Positions 32,971 to 43,208 of a stretch of DNA of 64,000 nucleotides are shown here, in pieces (the stretch's first letter is position 1; every line of letters begins with the position of its first letter). The stretch comes from Pilasporangium apinafurcum (Eukaryota; Oomycota; Peronosporomycetes; Pythiales; Pythiaceae): NCBI GenBank assembly GCA_001600495.1, contig BCKE01000084.1, forward strand, positions 1-64,000, in the 5' to 3' direction. The position numbers and the translations under genes are program-made. Under the pieces are notes generated by a model, which made no database searches, had not been told where the DNA came from, and was given only the letters and a program-made list of their open reading frames with translations.

Positions 32971-34959
32971 CTACTTGAGCGACGCGTACATTTCGTCGAT
33001 CTGCTTCTGGAAGTACGCCTTCAATTGCGGTCGCTTGAGCTTAAACGTTGGTGTGATGAGCCCACTCTCCATGGAGAACGCGTCTGGATAGAAATGTACT
33101 TTCTTCACAAACTCAAATCCGCGCAATTCTGCAGCCTTGCCGATCTGGTTCATATCGTTGAAAATCTCCTTCTGGAATGCTTCATTCTGCACCAACTTGG
33201 TGACCGTCGATTGTTCTGGCGTAAGGCCCTTGCTTTTTCCCCAAGCCTCGGCCACCTCAGGATCTGGTACCACGACTCCAACCAATTTATCCTGCAGCGA
33301 ATCACCATAAACAAAGATCTGCGCGACGTACTTGCTCTTCAAGTACACACCTTCAATCTTTTCTGCTGCGACGTACTCACCCTGCGAGAGCTTAAAGATG
33401 TTCTTCTTACGATCAATGATGCTCAATGTTCCATCGGCGTTCCAGCAGCCAATATCGCCCGTGTGGAACCAGCCATCGGCATCCATGGCCTCCGCGGTCT
33501 TTTCTGGTTCCTTGTAGTACCCAGCAAACACCACCGGTCCTTTCACACAAATTTCACCACGTGGTCGCGGCTTGTCCTTGCTCGTGTAGTTCATTTCAGG
33601 AACGTCTTCAAGACGCACTTGCGTATTCATGATGGGCGTACCCACGTGCGCACCCATGGGCATATCTCCCGAAGCGACAGTCAACGCTGCAGCGGTTTCA
33701 CTCAGTCCATACCCTTCTATGACATCACAACAGAATACAATCTTCATAAACTCTTTCACATCCGTACTCAGTGGCGCCGAACCGGACAAGATTAGCCGCA
33801 CACGGCCACCAAGAATCTGACGCATCTTGGAGAACACCAGTGCATCCCAAAATGCATGAGTCTTATGGCCATCGGGGATACCGGCTTTCTTGGCAGCATA
33901 AGCCTGGTCAAAGAGCAGTTTCTTCAATCCACCAGCAGCCGCCACACCCTGGGTGATCTTATCGTAGACGCGGTTGAACAGTCGAGGAACCGAGATGAAC
34001 AACGTTGGCGCTAGAGTGGCCAGATCATCCATCAAGTACAGCACATCACCTTGGAAGAATCCTGAAGCACCACCATTACGAGTCAACGAGACTTGCACCA
34101 CACGTTCAAAGACATGAGGCAATGGCAAGTACGAAAGATGTGTGTCTTGCACATTCACGGCCAGTCGTTCTTCTGCAAGCATACCAGCCGACGCGAGGTT
34201 GCGATGCAGCAGCACAACACCCTTTGGGTTCCCCGTTGTCCCTGACGTGTAGCAGAGCGTTGAAATGTCTTCTGGGGTCGGTGGATCCGCAGGCAATGGA
34301 CGTGACCGACCAAGCGCTTCTAATTCTGCCAGAGTTTTGAGCACTACATTCTTCGAGGCAGCAATTGCGCGCTGCTCTTCTGTCACTGGTTCAAACTGAA
34401 TCACAAATTGAAGACTAGGGCATTCAGCCTTGCAGTCCATGACAACCTTGAATTGGTCCATGCCGCAAAAGAGCACTGCCAGTTCCGTATGGTTGGCGAT
34501 GTACGGCACAGCATCCGGTCCTAAAGTGTCGTAAAGCGGCACGAGCACGTACGCCATACGGTCACAGGCGTGCTGTGTCAAGGACCACTCCATGCGGTTC
34601 TTGCTGAAGATACCAACGCGATCCTGACGCTTCAATCCACACGCACTCGTCAACCCTGAAGCGAGTGCTTCCATCCGGGCAACCACTTGGCCATACGTCA
34701 GCCATTCGTAGGCACCAACCTTACCGTTCTCGACCTTGCGCGTCCCATAACATGGTCGTGTGCCGCTTTCCATGGATGCGCCACGCATGAATGCGTGATA
34801 GACCGTGAGCTCCTGGTCATATTCCACCGTACCCGACACAAAAATCGGCCCGTGGGTTTCATCGCGTGAGTTGGGGATCTCTTGCGTGTATCTCAGGCCA
34901 CGATACGAGTCGAAATCGATCTCCGGCATGGAACGTTGCGTGCTGTTGGCTCCACCCAT
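32971..34959 (-). CDS. Long-chain acyl-CoA synthetase 3
   Basis: Single exon, 662 residues. Motifs: P-loop YTSGTTGNPKG (about residue 236), GYGLSETAAA, GWFHTGDIGCW and DRKKNIFKLSQGEYVAAEKI. It is more diverged from LACS 1 and 2 than they are from each other. The N-terminus MGGANSTQ again fits a myristoylation motif (Gly2, Ser6). It ends YASLK, which is not a consensus PTS1. It is transcribed away from the monoacylglycerol-lipase-like gene (657 bp between start codons), an arrangement that could couple fatty-acid release and activation; the coupling is inferred only. Confidence 0.96.
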   Translation of the reverse strand: MGGANSTQRSMPEIDFDSYRGLRYTQEIPNSRDETHGPIFVSGTVEYDQELTVYHAFMRGASMESGTRPCYGTRKVENGKVGAYEWLTYGQVVARMEALASGLTSACGLKRQDRVGIFSKNRMEWSLTQHACDRMAYVLVPLYDTLGPDAVPYIANHTELAVLFCGMDQFKVVMDCKAECPSLQFVIQFEPVTEEQRAIAASKNVVLKTLAELEALGRSRPLPADPPTPEDISTLCYTSGTTGNPKGVVLLHRNLASAGMLAEERLAVNVQDTHLSYLPLPHVFERVVQVSLTRNGGASGFFQGDVLYLMDDLATLAPTLFISVPRLFNRVYDKITQGVAAAGGLKKLLFDQAYAAKKAGIPDGHKTHAFWDALVFSKMRQILGGRVRLILSGSAPLSTDVKEFMKIVFCCDVIEGYGLSETAAALTVASGDMPMGAHVGTPIMNTQVRLEDVPEMNYTSKDKPRPRGEICVKGPVVFAGYYKEPEKTAEAMDADGWFHTGDIGCWNADGTLSIIDRKKNIFKLSQGEYVAAEKIEGVYLKSKYVAQIFVYGDSLQDKLVGVVVPDPEVAEAWGKSKGLTPEQSTVTKLVQNEAFQKEIFNDMNQIGKAAELRGFEFVKKVHFYPDAFSMESGLITPTFKLKRPQLKAYFQKQIDEMYASLK

Positions 34960-35616
34960 GGTTATCAGCTGCTGGAAGGATGTGGAAGTAGAGAGAGAGA
35001 TGGAGAAATGACAGCGTTGCTCGTGCTGCTTTTGTGCTGTTTACGAAGATTCTACTGCACGTGCGATTCTTCAACCTCCCCCTCTTTTTGTTCAGAATCA
35101 AACCGTGTATTTTTGATTAAGTTTAGTATCAAGGTGCAAGTTGAACGATGTAACGGCTAGCCTAATAGGTAGTTTGTATGTTGGTGTAACTAAAAGGAAT
35201 GTGTTCAATGGTCGCCTTCAGTTGCAAAATGTACTTTATTGAATAAAAACAGTACAATGGACCGTTTACGCAGCATGTGTCGGTGTTGAGTTTTGAGGGG
35301 AAGGCTGATTTTGTGTTTTATGTTGCTTTTGTGTTGCATTAAAGGCTATGATGGTAATTAATAGAAACACTAAGCCTTCCACGATGGTCTATATCTGCAA
35401 TTTCATGTAATTTTACTCATAAAATCGTAATTTATGGAAACCGTCTGATTGTAGCTATTCACAAGCAATCAGAGCAACTGCAAAATCTTTGAACAAGAGC
35501 AGGCAGAAAGCAGAGGTGGTGATGGTTGATTCGAACAAGGTGGTCTCCAGATGGTGAGTGACCATTCTCCACATTCCATTTTCTCTTTCACCAAGATCAC
35601 TGACAACTAACGCGAT
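34960..35616. promoter_or_regulatory. Divergent promoter region LACS 3 / MAG-lipase-like gene
   Basis: The 657-bp spacer between two divergent lipid genes. AT-rich around 35170-35450. No hairpin or known motif was recognised. Confidence 0.4.
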
Positions 35617-36690
35617 ATGGTGCTCGTTGAAAGCGCGTACGCGGCGCTTTGCTACGTTGTTTACAAAACCATCACTGGGCTGCACCGGCTCACTATCAAG
35701 GAAAACGTACTACCAAAGCCACCGCGTGCGCTCATTTTTAATGACGTCAGCAAAGTGGATGTCTTACGTAAATACTATGTAACGACGCATGACTTGGCAC
35801 TCTACATCCGCAAGTGGTTGCCACATCCATCGACGCAGCCACGCGGTGTAGTCTTCCTCGTCCATGGCTTGGGTGAACACGGTGGTCGATATGAACATAT
35901 TGCCCGCGCGTTGGCGAAAGCCGGTTTTGCAGTGTTTTCAGTGGACCATCAAGGCCACGGACTCAGTGATGGCGAGCGCATGTACGCCAGGAAACTCGTG
36001 CATTTGGCGGAAGATTACTTGGAATTTGTCAACCATGTGCTGCATGGACCATCGTCTGGTGCAACAAAGAACACTTCGCCGGTGGTGGATCCAGACTTGG
36101 ATCCACATGCAGAAGTGAACTGGAATTCGTTGCCACGGTTTGTGTTTGGCCATTCCATGGGCGGTGCCATCACGTGTCTTATCGCCGAACTCTCTGCGCA
36201 AAGCGGACTGGAATGGAATGGTGTCATCCTATCATCACCTGCGCTCTTTTGTGCGCCATGGGCCAAGTCACCACGTGCCGTCGAGAGATTTGGTGTCATT
36301 GCCAACTTGTTCCCCAAAGCGACGCTCCCTTCACTTGAGTTCCACATGTTGGGTGACGATCGCGATGTGTTTAACCGGTGGGTGCGTGATCCACTACGTG
36401 CCCTACATGGTACGACGTTCCAGTTGGGGTATCAGATCGTGAAAGAAGGCGCACGCATCGCAAATGATGAGACAGTGCTCACAACGACCTTTAAGACACC
36501 ACTGTATGTTATCCATGGCGAAAAAGACGAGGTGACATTCCCAAAGGGCAGCGTCAAGCTCTATACGCGCTGCTCATCGCCAGACAAAACACTCAAGGTC
36601 GTGCCAGGCAAGGTCCACGAAGTGTTTAACCTTGAGGGTCATGAAGACGCGCTTCAGGAGATTATCGTCTGGATAGAGAAGCATACTTGA
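35617..36690 (+). CDS. Monoacylglycerol lipase-like alpha/beta hydrolase
   Basis: Single exon, 357 residues. Serine-hydrolase features: oxyanion HG motif in VFLVHGLGEHGGRYE (about residue 85), the family hallmark VDHQGHGLSDG, nucleophile elbow GHSMGG (Ser about 179), acid in VIHGEKDEVTF (about 300) and His in GKVHEVFN (about 334). This matches the monoacylglycerol lipase/lysophospholipase group (serine aminopeptidase S33 fold), which releases free fatty acid from monoacylglycerol or lysolipid. A short N-terminal segment of about 60 residues could contact membrane. It is divergent from LACS 3 and convergent with the cyclic-nucleotide protein (85 bp between stops). The exact substrate is not shown by the sequence. 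Confidence 0.88.
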   Translation: MVLVESAYAALCYVVYKTITGLHRLTIKENVLPKPPRALIFNDVSKVDVLRKYYVTTHDLALYIRKWLPHPSTQPRGVVFLVHGLGEHGGRYEHIARALAKAGFAVFSVDHQGHGLSDGERMYARKLVHLAEDYLEFVNHVLHGPSSGATKNTSPVVDPDLDPHAEVNWNSLPRFVFGHSMGGAITCLIAELSAQSGLEWNGVILSSPALFCAPWAKSPRAVERFGVIANLFPKATLPSLEFHMLGDDRDVFNRWVRDPLRALHGTTFQLGYQIVKEGARIANDETVLTTTFKTPLYVIHGEKDEVTFPKGSVKLYTRCSSPDKTLKVVPGKVHEVFNLEGHEDALQEIIVWIEKHT

Positions 36691-36774
36691 GTTCTTGTGC
36701 CTGTTGTTGGATTTCTTTGTTCCTTTGGTGGTTTGAGAGAGTGTAAATAATCGATAACGAGCCAAGCAATTGTT

Positions 36775-38949
36775 TTATGATTGTATTTGTGTTTGCTGTG
36801 GTTGTGTATACTGCTGTTGGTTGTTACGACATCTCTGAAGCTGTTCTTTCGCTGTTGGCAGGTAATTGTCATCGAATAATTCACGCAGGGCTGTTGGACG
36901 CCTGCGGCGGTGCTGCTCTTCAGCTTGTCGGCTACACAATAGATATCAATCCAAGTTGTTAGTAAGTATTGATATATTTTCGATCTAAGCTTACATAGCT
37001 ACAATATACCTGTGGTTGGGAGCTGGAGAGGAGATCAGTGCCGCCTTGGGGCTTTGAAGCGATGGTGGCAGATGTTTTAACCCATTGGACGCTCCATCAC
37101 CTTCGGTCTTGTCCGGCTTTTGGGGCAGTGGGTTGTCGCACCGAACCGCGTCTGTAGATAAATGACCACGCAGTCCGCAGCGTGGACATCGGAAATTGGA
37201 CATGCGCATCAGTTGCCAGGTGCTACATATGCATACAGGTGTTAGCTTCATGCCCCTTGGACAAGCGAGCTCATGCAGAGTCTTACATGCGAATATGTGC
37301 ATCCGGATATGCTGCACCACACGCTAGCCGCTGCTGTCGCCAATCTTCTCGGTCTTGACTGAGCTTCTTCAGCTGCCGAATGGTCGTATGCATCACCGCA
37401 TTGGTTTCAGGTGTGGCAACGAGCATAACACTCTCATAAAACCGGCGATCGATCGCGAGCGTCTGCACATCCGTAACAGCCTTGATATCAAACGCAGCGC
37501 TGCGTTTCGACGCTACAAACGGAAGCTCGCCAGCGATATCTCCCGCACCGATCAACGCCAATTCAACGTTAACTTTACTCTCTGGTACACCACTACGCTT
37601 GGTCGGTAGTCGACCGGAATTTGAGGACGCGGTCAGCGAGGCTGATCCGCCTGCTGTTGTTGTCGTCGTGGCTGCAGTGGTGATTACCATCGCCACGTCC
37701 CAATTAATTCGCTCCACGACTTCTCCAGATGTGATGATAAACATCCATTTCGCTTCACTGCCCGCTCTGTACAAGTATTCCTATCATGCCATTTGTATAC
37801 CCATTTCGTCACATGTCACAGATTTGCGGTATGAGAACCACAGCTGCAACTTGAGTACCTTGCTGGAGAAATGTAGCGAACGCATAGCACTAACCAACCG
37901 CATCTTCTCTACAGACAACGACCATGCATAATTAGACCGTAAGCCCCAAAATATGTGTAAATCCCTGTACTTCTATGATCGTCACCATGTTTCTCCCAGC
38001 GCTGGAAGAGATACATTTGATCAAGGACTTCTGCGTGGTTGTAGTGTGATGCCTCCATCGACGCCGTCCGTACGAGTCGAATATAATCAGCACGTTCCAG
38101 AAAGATCAATTCTGTACTTTCCGTGTATTGGGACGCACGGATGGTCGCGTTCCGACGAGCAGACGGGTTTAGCAGCACGATCTCACCAAACATGGCGCCA
38201 GGTCCGAGATTGTTGACCAAGTCGCCATCATCGTCTTTGAGCTTCGTTTTCTTACCTCGGAAACCGCTCGCTTCTTTTTCTTCACCTTCTTCTTCGTCAA
38301 TGGAAATGATAGATGCGCGTGGTTTCTTCTTGACGTAAATGTCGACGATGCCGTCGATGACGATGTAACATCGATCCCCAGTATCACCCTGCTTGATGAT
38401 CAATTCGTTGCTGAGCACCTTAACGAGTCGCATTTGTCGGCAAATCTCACGGCGAATGTATTCGGGCGCTGCGCCAAAGATATTGTTGCTGTACTATTCT
38501 CATATGATCAAATATGATGGTATATGTAGGCAAATGATACGATTCAGAGGAACTTATTTAATTCTTACCTGCTTACAGTTGTGCAGCATCCATCCATAGA
38601 CCAAATCGAGGCTCAACTCGTTGCGTGCACCAGGAGAATCCACAAGAATGGCCTTGACAGCGTTCACGCGCTGCTGCTGTTCTGGTGTTTTCTGCAGGAA
38701 TTTTAGTAAATGGCTCGGAATATCTGGTTTCTCTGTTATATTCTGTATTGAGATCCTGCGTACAGACGATTTTTGTCGTTGAAAAGGTTCCAACTGCGAG
38801 GACGAGGCGGCAGCGCGGTCATTCTGTGTAGATCTATCGCTTGGTCGGTCTGATTTGGTCAAACTGAGCCGTTTGGAGGATTGCCGTCGAAGGAAAGATG
38901 GATGTGGAGAAGCTGGTTTGGCCACTTCTGGCAAGATGGACGTGAACAT
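36775..38949 (-). CDS. Protein with two cyclic-nucleotide-binding domains and a zinc knuckle, six exons
   Basis: Predicted exons: 38949-38569, 38493-37986, 37908-37859, 37780-37287, 37222-37010 and 36931-36775, in phase, 600 residues. The N-terminus is basic and Ser-rich (FLRRQSSKRLSL, PKA-type sites). CNB domain 1 (about 130-300) has LIIKQGDTGDRCYIV and phosphate-binding cassette FGEIVLLNPSARRNATI. CNB domain 2 (about 305-450) has EYLYRAGSEAKWMFII and AGELPFVASKRSAAF. Both cassettes keep the Glu and Arg that hold cyclic phosphate. Domain 1 carries a charged insert and domain 2 a Thr/Ser insert. A Cys-rich knuckle CPRCGLRGHLSTDAVRC and a basic Gln-rich tail follow. There is no dimerisation domain typical of PKA regulatory subunits and no channel or kinase domain. 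A cAMP/cGMP effector role is inferred. Confidence 0.8.
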
Positions 38950-39097
38950 GAGAATACAATGACCAAAGACACAATATATGCAATTACCAATCTACATTGT
39001 ATGCACATCCTCGTATAAATAGCACAACGTTTCGTCTGCGACAATTTCAGATTGGACGACTTGCGAGATTGCAGCTCCATCACCGCCCAGTGCTAGC

Positions 39098-39153
39098 CTT
39101 TATTCCCCACGTGTTTTGTACCGTGCGTGGCAGATAACACGTGGGGAATAAAG
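39098..39153. repeat. Perfect 18-bp inverted repeat (hairpin) at the 3' side of the Fanzor relic
   Basis: Left arm CTTTATTCCCCACGTGTT (39098-39115) and right arm AACACGTGGGGAATAAAG (39136-39153) are exact reverse complements around a 20-base loop. It lies 74 bp beyond the Fanzor stop, where TnpB/Fanzor elements carry their structured end and guide-RNA scaffold. It also lies 149-204 bp upstream of the cyclic-nucleotide gene's ATG, and each arm contains a CACGTG E-box, so a promoter role is the alternative. Confidence 0.6.
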
Positions 39154-39226
39154 ACTATACTCATCCGTTTCCGGAATCATAGCAGTGAGATCGTTTATCA
39201 CCTCAGTTTTGACTTCGAGCGCCACT

Positions 39227-40619
39227 TCATCCTTTACCCCTCGTGAAGACCTCGACTCTCCTCTTTTCCTTCACTTCGTCGATGAATAGTCTCAAAATGT
39301 TGATTGCGGCGTTGATGTCACGGTCCCACAATGTGCGATGACATTCACTATTTTTGCAGTATCGCACACCATAAAGACCGTCACTGACAGTTTTTCCGTC
39401 AAGGACGAACCCCTTCATCTTCTTGTGACAAGCACAACACAGCATGCTCGTCCTGAACTCGTCCACATCAACAATACGACATCTGGAACCAATTTGCTTC
39501 CGTAGGAACAACAATGTTGCCTTTAGCTGAGCTTGTGAAACTTGCATCTTCGTACGTGATAACGGTTGGTTTATTACCACCTGTAAGACTCTTGACTACC
39601 TTCTCGTATGTCTGTTGTCGACGGATGTAGGTCGACCATCGTATCCTCTTCGTCCTCCTTGATGAATACACGTCAAGAAGACGATCCAAATACACGAGAC
39701 AAATCTCACCCGTTTCAAATAGGAGACAAGGTTCGCAACTTTTGCCGAAGGAACGTTTTCATTGAAGGTTTTGATGTCAGGCTCAGCATCAATCCACTCT
39801 TTGGTCAACTTTGTTCGTCTATGGTAGCCGCACTCTCTGTAGAAACGACCCTTCGATCAGTGGATGACTTTATGTTTCACGTTCTCTCCATTCGGCTTTT
39901 GCAGCGTAGCCATGGTTTCCTCTTTGTAGACAACAGTAGTGAAGATCTTCTTTCTCTCCAAATCTAAACCGATGATCCGGTCTTCAAGAGAAAACACCTC
40001 TTTTTGCTCTCTCTCGTGGGAAGCTTTGGACGGGAGATTGCCACACTGACATACTGTCGGTCGAGATGAAGTGCTTAAACTCCTTTCGCTGGACTTTGGT
40101 CACAAGACCTATATTGAAGTACATGTGCCATAACTCAGCTTTGTCGACGTAAAGCTCAACAGGGTCACCCAAAGTCTTAGCAAGTTCCTTCAGGACGGTG
40201 GTGTTGATATTGATGAANATGGGTTTGAACTGTTTCTGTGAAAGCAGAGACCAGACTCGGCAACCCTTCATTCCATCATCCATGTGAGCTTGTATGTCTT
40301 TCAACATTGTGTGGAGAAAGGGTATGTGACGTTCCGGTGATTTCTTCAAGTCAAATGGCGGCGGTCCGATCTCGTTTCTCACTCTATCCGATAATTCCTG
40401 CATCCAAACAATCTCTTCATTAGGGATGGGATACTTCTTGAACCTGGAGTACGCGGGCATCAGGTTGGATAAGCTATGCTGAGTTTGGATGCTTGCACGG
40501 ACCAGCAGTGAAACAACATTCTTGATTATCTTGTCTTGGTGCTTTTCAAAATAGTCACTGTCGCGAACGAGAGTTGCAAGCATAGTGCGAGAAGGTAGGC
40601 TCCAGAAGCGCACATTTGG
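39227..40619 (-). pseudogene. Decayed Fanzor (eukaryotic TnpB-like RNA-guided nuclease) copy
   Basis: Fragments in different frames read as one protein from about 40619 to 39227. RuvC-like landmarks are all present: RIIGLDLERKK (first Asp, about 39970), VITYEDASFTSSAKGN (Glu, about 39550), a zinc finger with CCACHKKMKG and CKNSECHRTLW, then DRDINAAINIL (last Asp, about 39310). The tyrosine/basic stretch RWSTYIRRQQTYEKVV also fits the family. The coding sequence is broken. There is an apparent frameshift near 40020, an in-frame TGA before SKGRFYREC (about 39859), and further shifts near 39710 and 39510. One N at 40218 means some defects could be assembly errors. The N-terminal ~200 residues form the least conserved part. 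No intact transposase lies nearby. In the family these proteins ride in transposons and cut DNA with a guide RNA. Confidence 0.8.
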
Positions 40620-41072
40620 TCAGAACACTATTAACAGTTCAAAAAAAGATAGAGACCTCTGGACCATCAAGTTAAATTGGTAGAAGGAATGCTTAGCAAT
40701 AAGAATACATAGCTGTTTACAAATGGATAATCAGTAGGTAGTTAAAACCAGAAATACGATCACTTTCCAATTGACCACCTACCTTACAATCTCCACATGT
40801 CAATATCGTCAGAACTATTTGCCACCCTGAAGAAAATGGAACAGCGAAAGAATCCTCAGAATCTACTCTTTTATGCCAAGTTGAGTGCTCGTTGCTAAAT
40901 CCAGTAGAAACCAACTTACATTGTAAAAGAGGATGTACTTCATATAGTACAAGTGTACTTCTGGTAGTACATTTGGGGAAAAAAGGTTAAAGCTCAATTT
41001 TTATTAGCAACAAAACCCAAAATTCTATAGCATCTAGATCTTCGCGCAACTAAGCGCTTTACGACAGCATCC
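40620..41072. other. Intergenic with a 20-bp tandem near-repeat
   Basis: Between the Fanzor relic and LACS 4. Contains TGTACTTCATATAGTACAAG (40934-40953) followed directly by TGTACTTCTGGTAGTACATT (40954-40973), two related units each with inverted GTAC ends. No gene recognised. Confidence 0.5.
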
Positions 41073-43208
41073 CTAAGCGGTGTATAGCGCCTTAATTTCT
41101 TCAGCAAAGTGTTTCGCCAGCCGTGGCCGCTTGATCTTCATGGATGGCGTCGCCAAATCGTTCTCCACACCAAACGCTTCCGTGGTCAGATACAACTTCT
41201 TTACGCGTTCAAAGCCAAATAATTGGTCTCTCTCTGCCAATCGCTCCATGTCTTCCAGGATCAAACGCTTAAACTCTTCATCTTCACACAATTCCTTCAA
41301 ATTCACCGTCTGCTTGCCTGTGGACGCTGCCCAACTCGCGGCAAAATCCGGATCAGGCACGACCACCGCCACCAAGTAACTTTCCAGAGATTCACCATGC
41401 ACGTAAATCTGCCCAACGTATGGGCTCTTCATGTACACGCCCTCGATCTTATCAGGTGCAACGTGTTCACCTTGGGAAAGCTTAAAGATGTTTTTCTTTC
41501 GGTCGATGATTTGTAGTGTGCCATCCTCACGCCAGCAACCTACATCGCCCGTATTGTACCATCCTTCTTTATCTAACACTTCAGAAGTTAAATCTGGCTG
41601 CTTGTAGTACCCGATAAATATATTCGGTCCTTTCAGTAAAATTTCCCCACGTGGATAGGGTGTGTCGGCGCTTGTGTAGCTCATTTCGGGGATATCCTCC
41701 AAACAGATCTGCACACCTGGCAGTGGTGCACCAACATGGTTGCCTGGCGCCATGTCAGCAGAGCTGCAACACACTGCAGCCGAGGCTTCGGTGATGCCAT
41801 ATGCCTCCATGACTGGCACACTGCAGACGATCTGGAAGAATTCCTTCACATCCTGTGTAATCGGTGCTGCTCCAGTTAGGATCTGCCGCACATTGCCACC
41901 CAAGACTTGCTTAACCTTGTCAAACACGAGCGGATCCCAAAGCCAATGCGTTAACTGGCCCTCTTGTAACCCTGCTTGCTTGGCAGCAAAACCTTGTTCG
42001 AACAGAAATTTTTTGACGCTCCCGCTCGTGGCAATGCTGTGGTTCACCTTGTCGTAGATGCGATTCAACAGGCGAGGCACGGAGCCAAATACGGTCGGTT
42101 TAAGTGTTTGGATGTCGTTTAAGATTGTCCCAATGTCGCCATTGTAGTAGCCAATGGCAACCCCGTCTGTGATCATCACGCCATGCAAAAACCGCTCTGC
42201 TACATGTGGCAAGGGTAGGAAGGACAAGTACACATCTGATGATTTCACGTTCAACAATGGGCGATAGGCATTTATCGCGCTGACAAAATTTGCATGCGTT
42301 AATAATGCGCCTTTTGGGGTGCCAGTCGTGCCGGATGTGTAGCAGATTGTACAGATATCGTTGGGAAGTGGTGGATCTGCTGGTACAGGATATTTAGAGC
42401 CAGCCTCAATAATTTCTTTGAGATCTTTGAGTTCCACGTTCTTCGCCCGGGCTTCTTCTCGCTCGATATCAGTCACATCTTCGTATTGCACGATGGTCTG
42501 GAGATGCGGGCACTCATCCCTGCACGCTAGAAGGATTGGGACTTGATCTTTCCCACAGAAAATAACTTTCATCTCTGTGTGATTGATGACATACGGCACG
42601 GCTGTAGGTCCAAATGTATCGTACACCGGCACGAGCGTGTACGCCATGCGATTGCAACTCTGCTCCACGAGCGTCCATTCGTACCGCGTGCGCGAAAACA
42701 CACCAACATTTGCACCTCGTTCCAACTGAAGTACATGACGCATGCCGGATGAGGTCTTTTCCACTGAATCCAAGAATTCGGCATAGGTGATCCACTCATA
42801 CTCGCCTGCTTGACCCGTCACAGGGTCCACTTTCCGCGTGCCAAACATCTTGCGCGTGCCATCATCGATTTTTGCGCGATCCAACAAGTTTGTGTAAAGC
42901 GTCATGTGCTCTCGATAGGGTGTTTCAATGAGACCGACACGAACATCACCGCGATTGGAAGTTCGCGTACCTTCCAGCACGCGCGAGTGGCTCTCTTTGC
43001 TTTTGTTACTGACACTGGACATCAATCGTTCTTGCCGCATTTGCAGTGGAGAGGTGTGGGGTTTCATTGATGATAATGGAAGAGTAGAAGGGAGTGGTGG
43101 TGCAACAGATTCATGACGAGCAAAGTGGCGAGACGGGACAGCAATGGTACTGGTCGTTCGAAGAATGCGCTTGGCGACGGTCTTGCTGGTGAGAGCCAAA
43201 TGCTTCAT
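41073..43208 (-). CDS. Long-chain acyl-CoA synthetase 4, predicted mitochondrial
   Basis: Single exon, 711 residues, about 50 longer than the other three. The extra N-terminus (KHLALTSKTVAKRILRTTST, then SRHFARHE) is basic, hydroxylated and acid-poor, as in a mitochondrial presequence. Motifs: P-loop YTSGTTGTPKG (about residue 288), AYGITEASAA (Ala replaces the usual Gly), GWYNTGDVGCW and DRKKNIFKLSQGEHVAPDKI. It ends ALYTA with no PTS1. It is the most divergent of the four copies and probably an older paralogue. Mitochondrial acyl-CoA synthesis would feed beta-oxidation or lipid remodelling in that organelle; location is inferred. Confidence 0.95.
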   Translation of the reverse strand: MKHLALTSKTVAKRILRTTSTIAVPSRHFARHESVAPPLPSTLPLSSMKPHTSPLQMRQERLMSSVSNKSKESHSRVLEGTRTSNRGDVRVGLIETPYREHMTLYTNLLDRAKIDDGTRKMFGTRKVDPVTGQAGEYEWITYAEFLDSVEKTSSGMRHVLQLERGANVGVFSRTRYEWTLVEQSCNRMAYTLVPVYDTFGPTAVPYVINHTEMKVIFCGKDQVPILLACRDECPHLQTIVQYEDVTDIEREEARAKNVELKDLKEIIEAGSKYPVPADPPLPNDICTICYTSGTTGTPKGALLTHANFVSAINAYRPLLNVKSSDVYLSFLPLPHVAERFLHGVMITDGVAIGYYNGDIGTILNDIQTLKPTVFGSVPRLLNRIYDKVNHSIATSGSVKKFLFEQGFAAKQAGLQEGQLTHWLWDPLVFDKVKQVLGGNVRQILTGAAPITQDVKEFFQIVCSVPVMEAYGITEASAAVCCSSADMAPGNHVGAPLPGVQICLEDIPEMSYTSADTPYPRGEILLKGPNIFIGYYKQPDLTSEVLDKEGWYNTGDVGCWREDGTLQIIDRKKNIFKLSQGEHVAPDKIEGVYMKSPYVGQIYVHGESLESYLVAVVVPDPDFAASWAASTGKQTVNLKELCEDEEFKRLILEDMERLAERDQLFGFERVKKLYLTTEAFGVENDLATPSMKIKRPRLAKHFAEEIKALYTA

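Noticed and set aside
32866-33795. 309-residue plus-strand frame opposite LACS 3
   Set aside because: Antisense shadow of the conserved C-terminal half of LACS 3.
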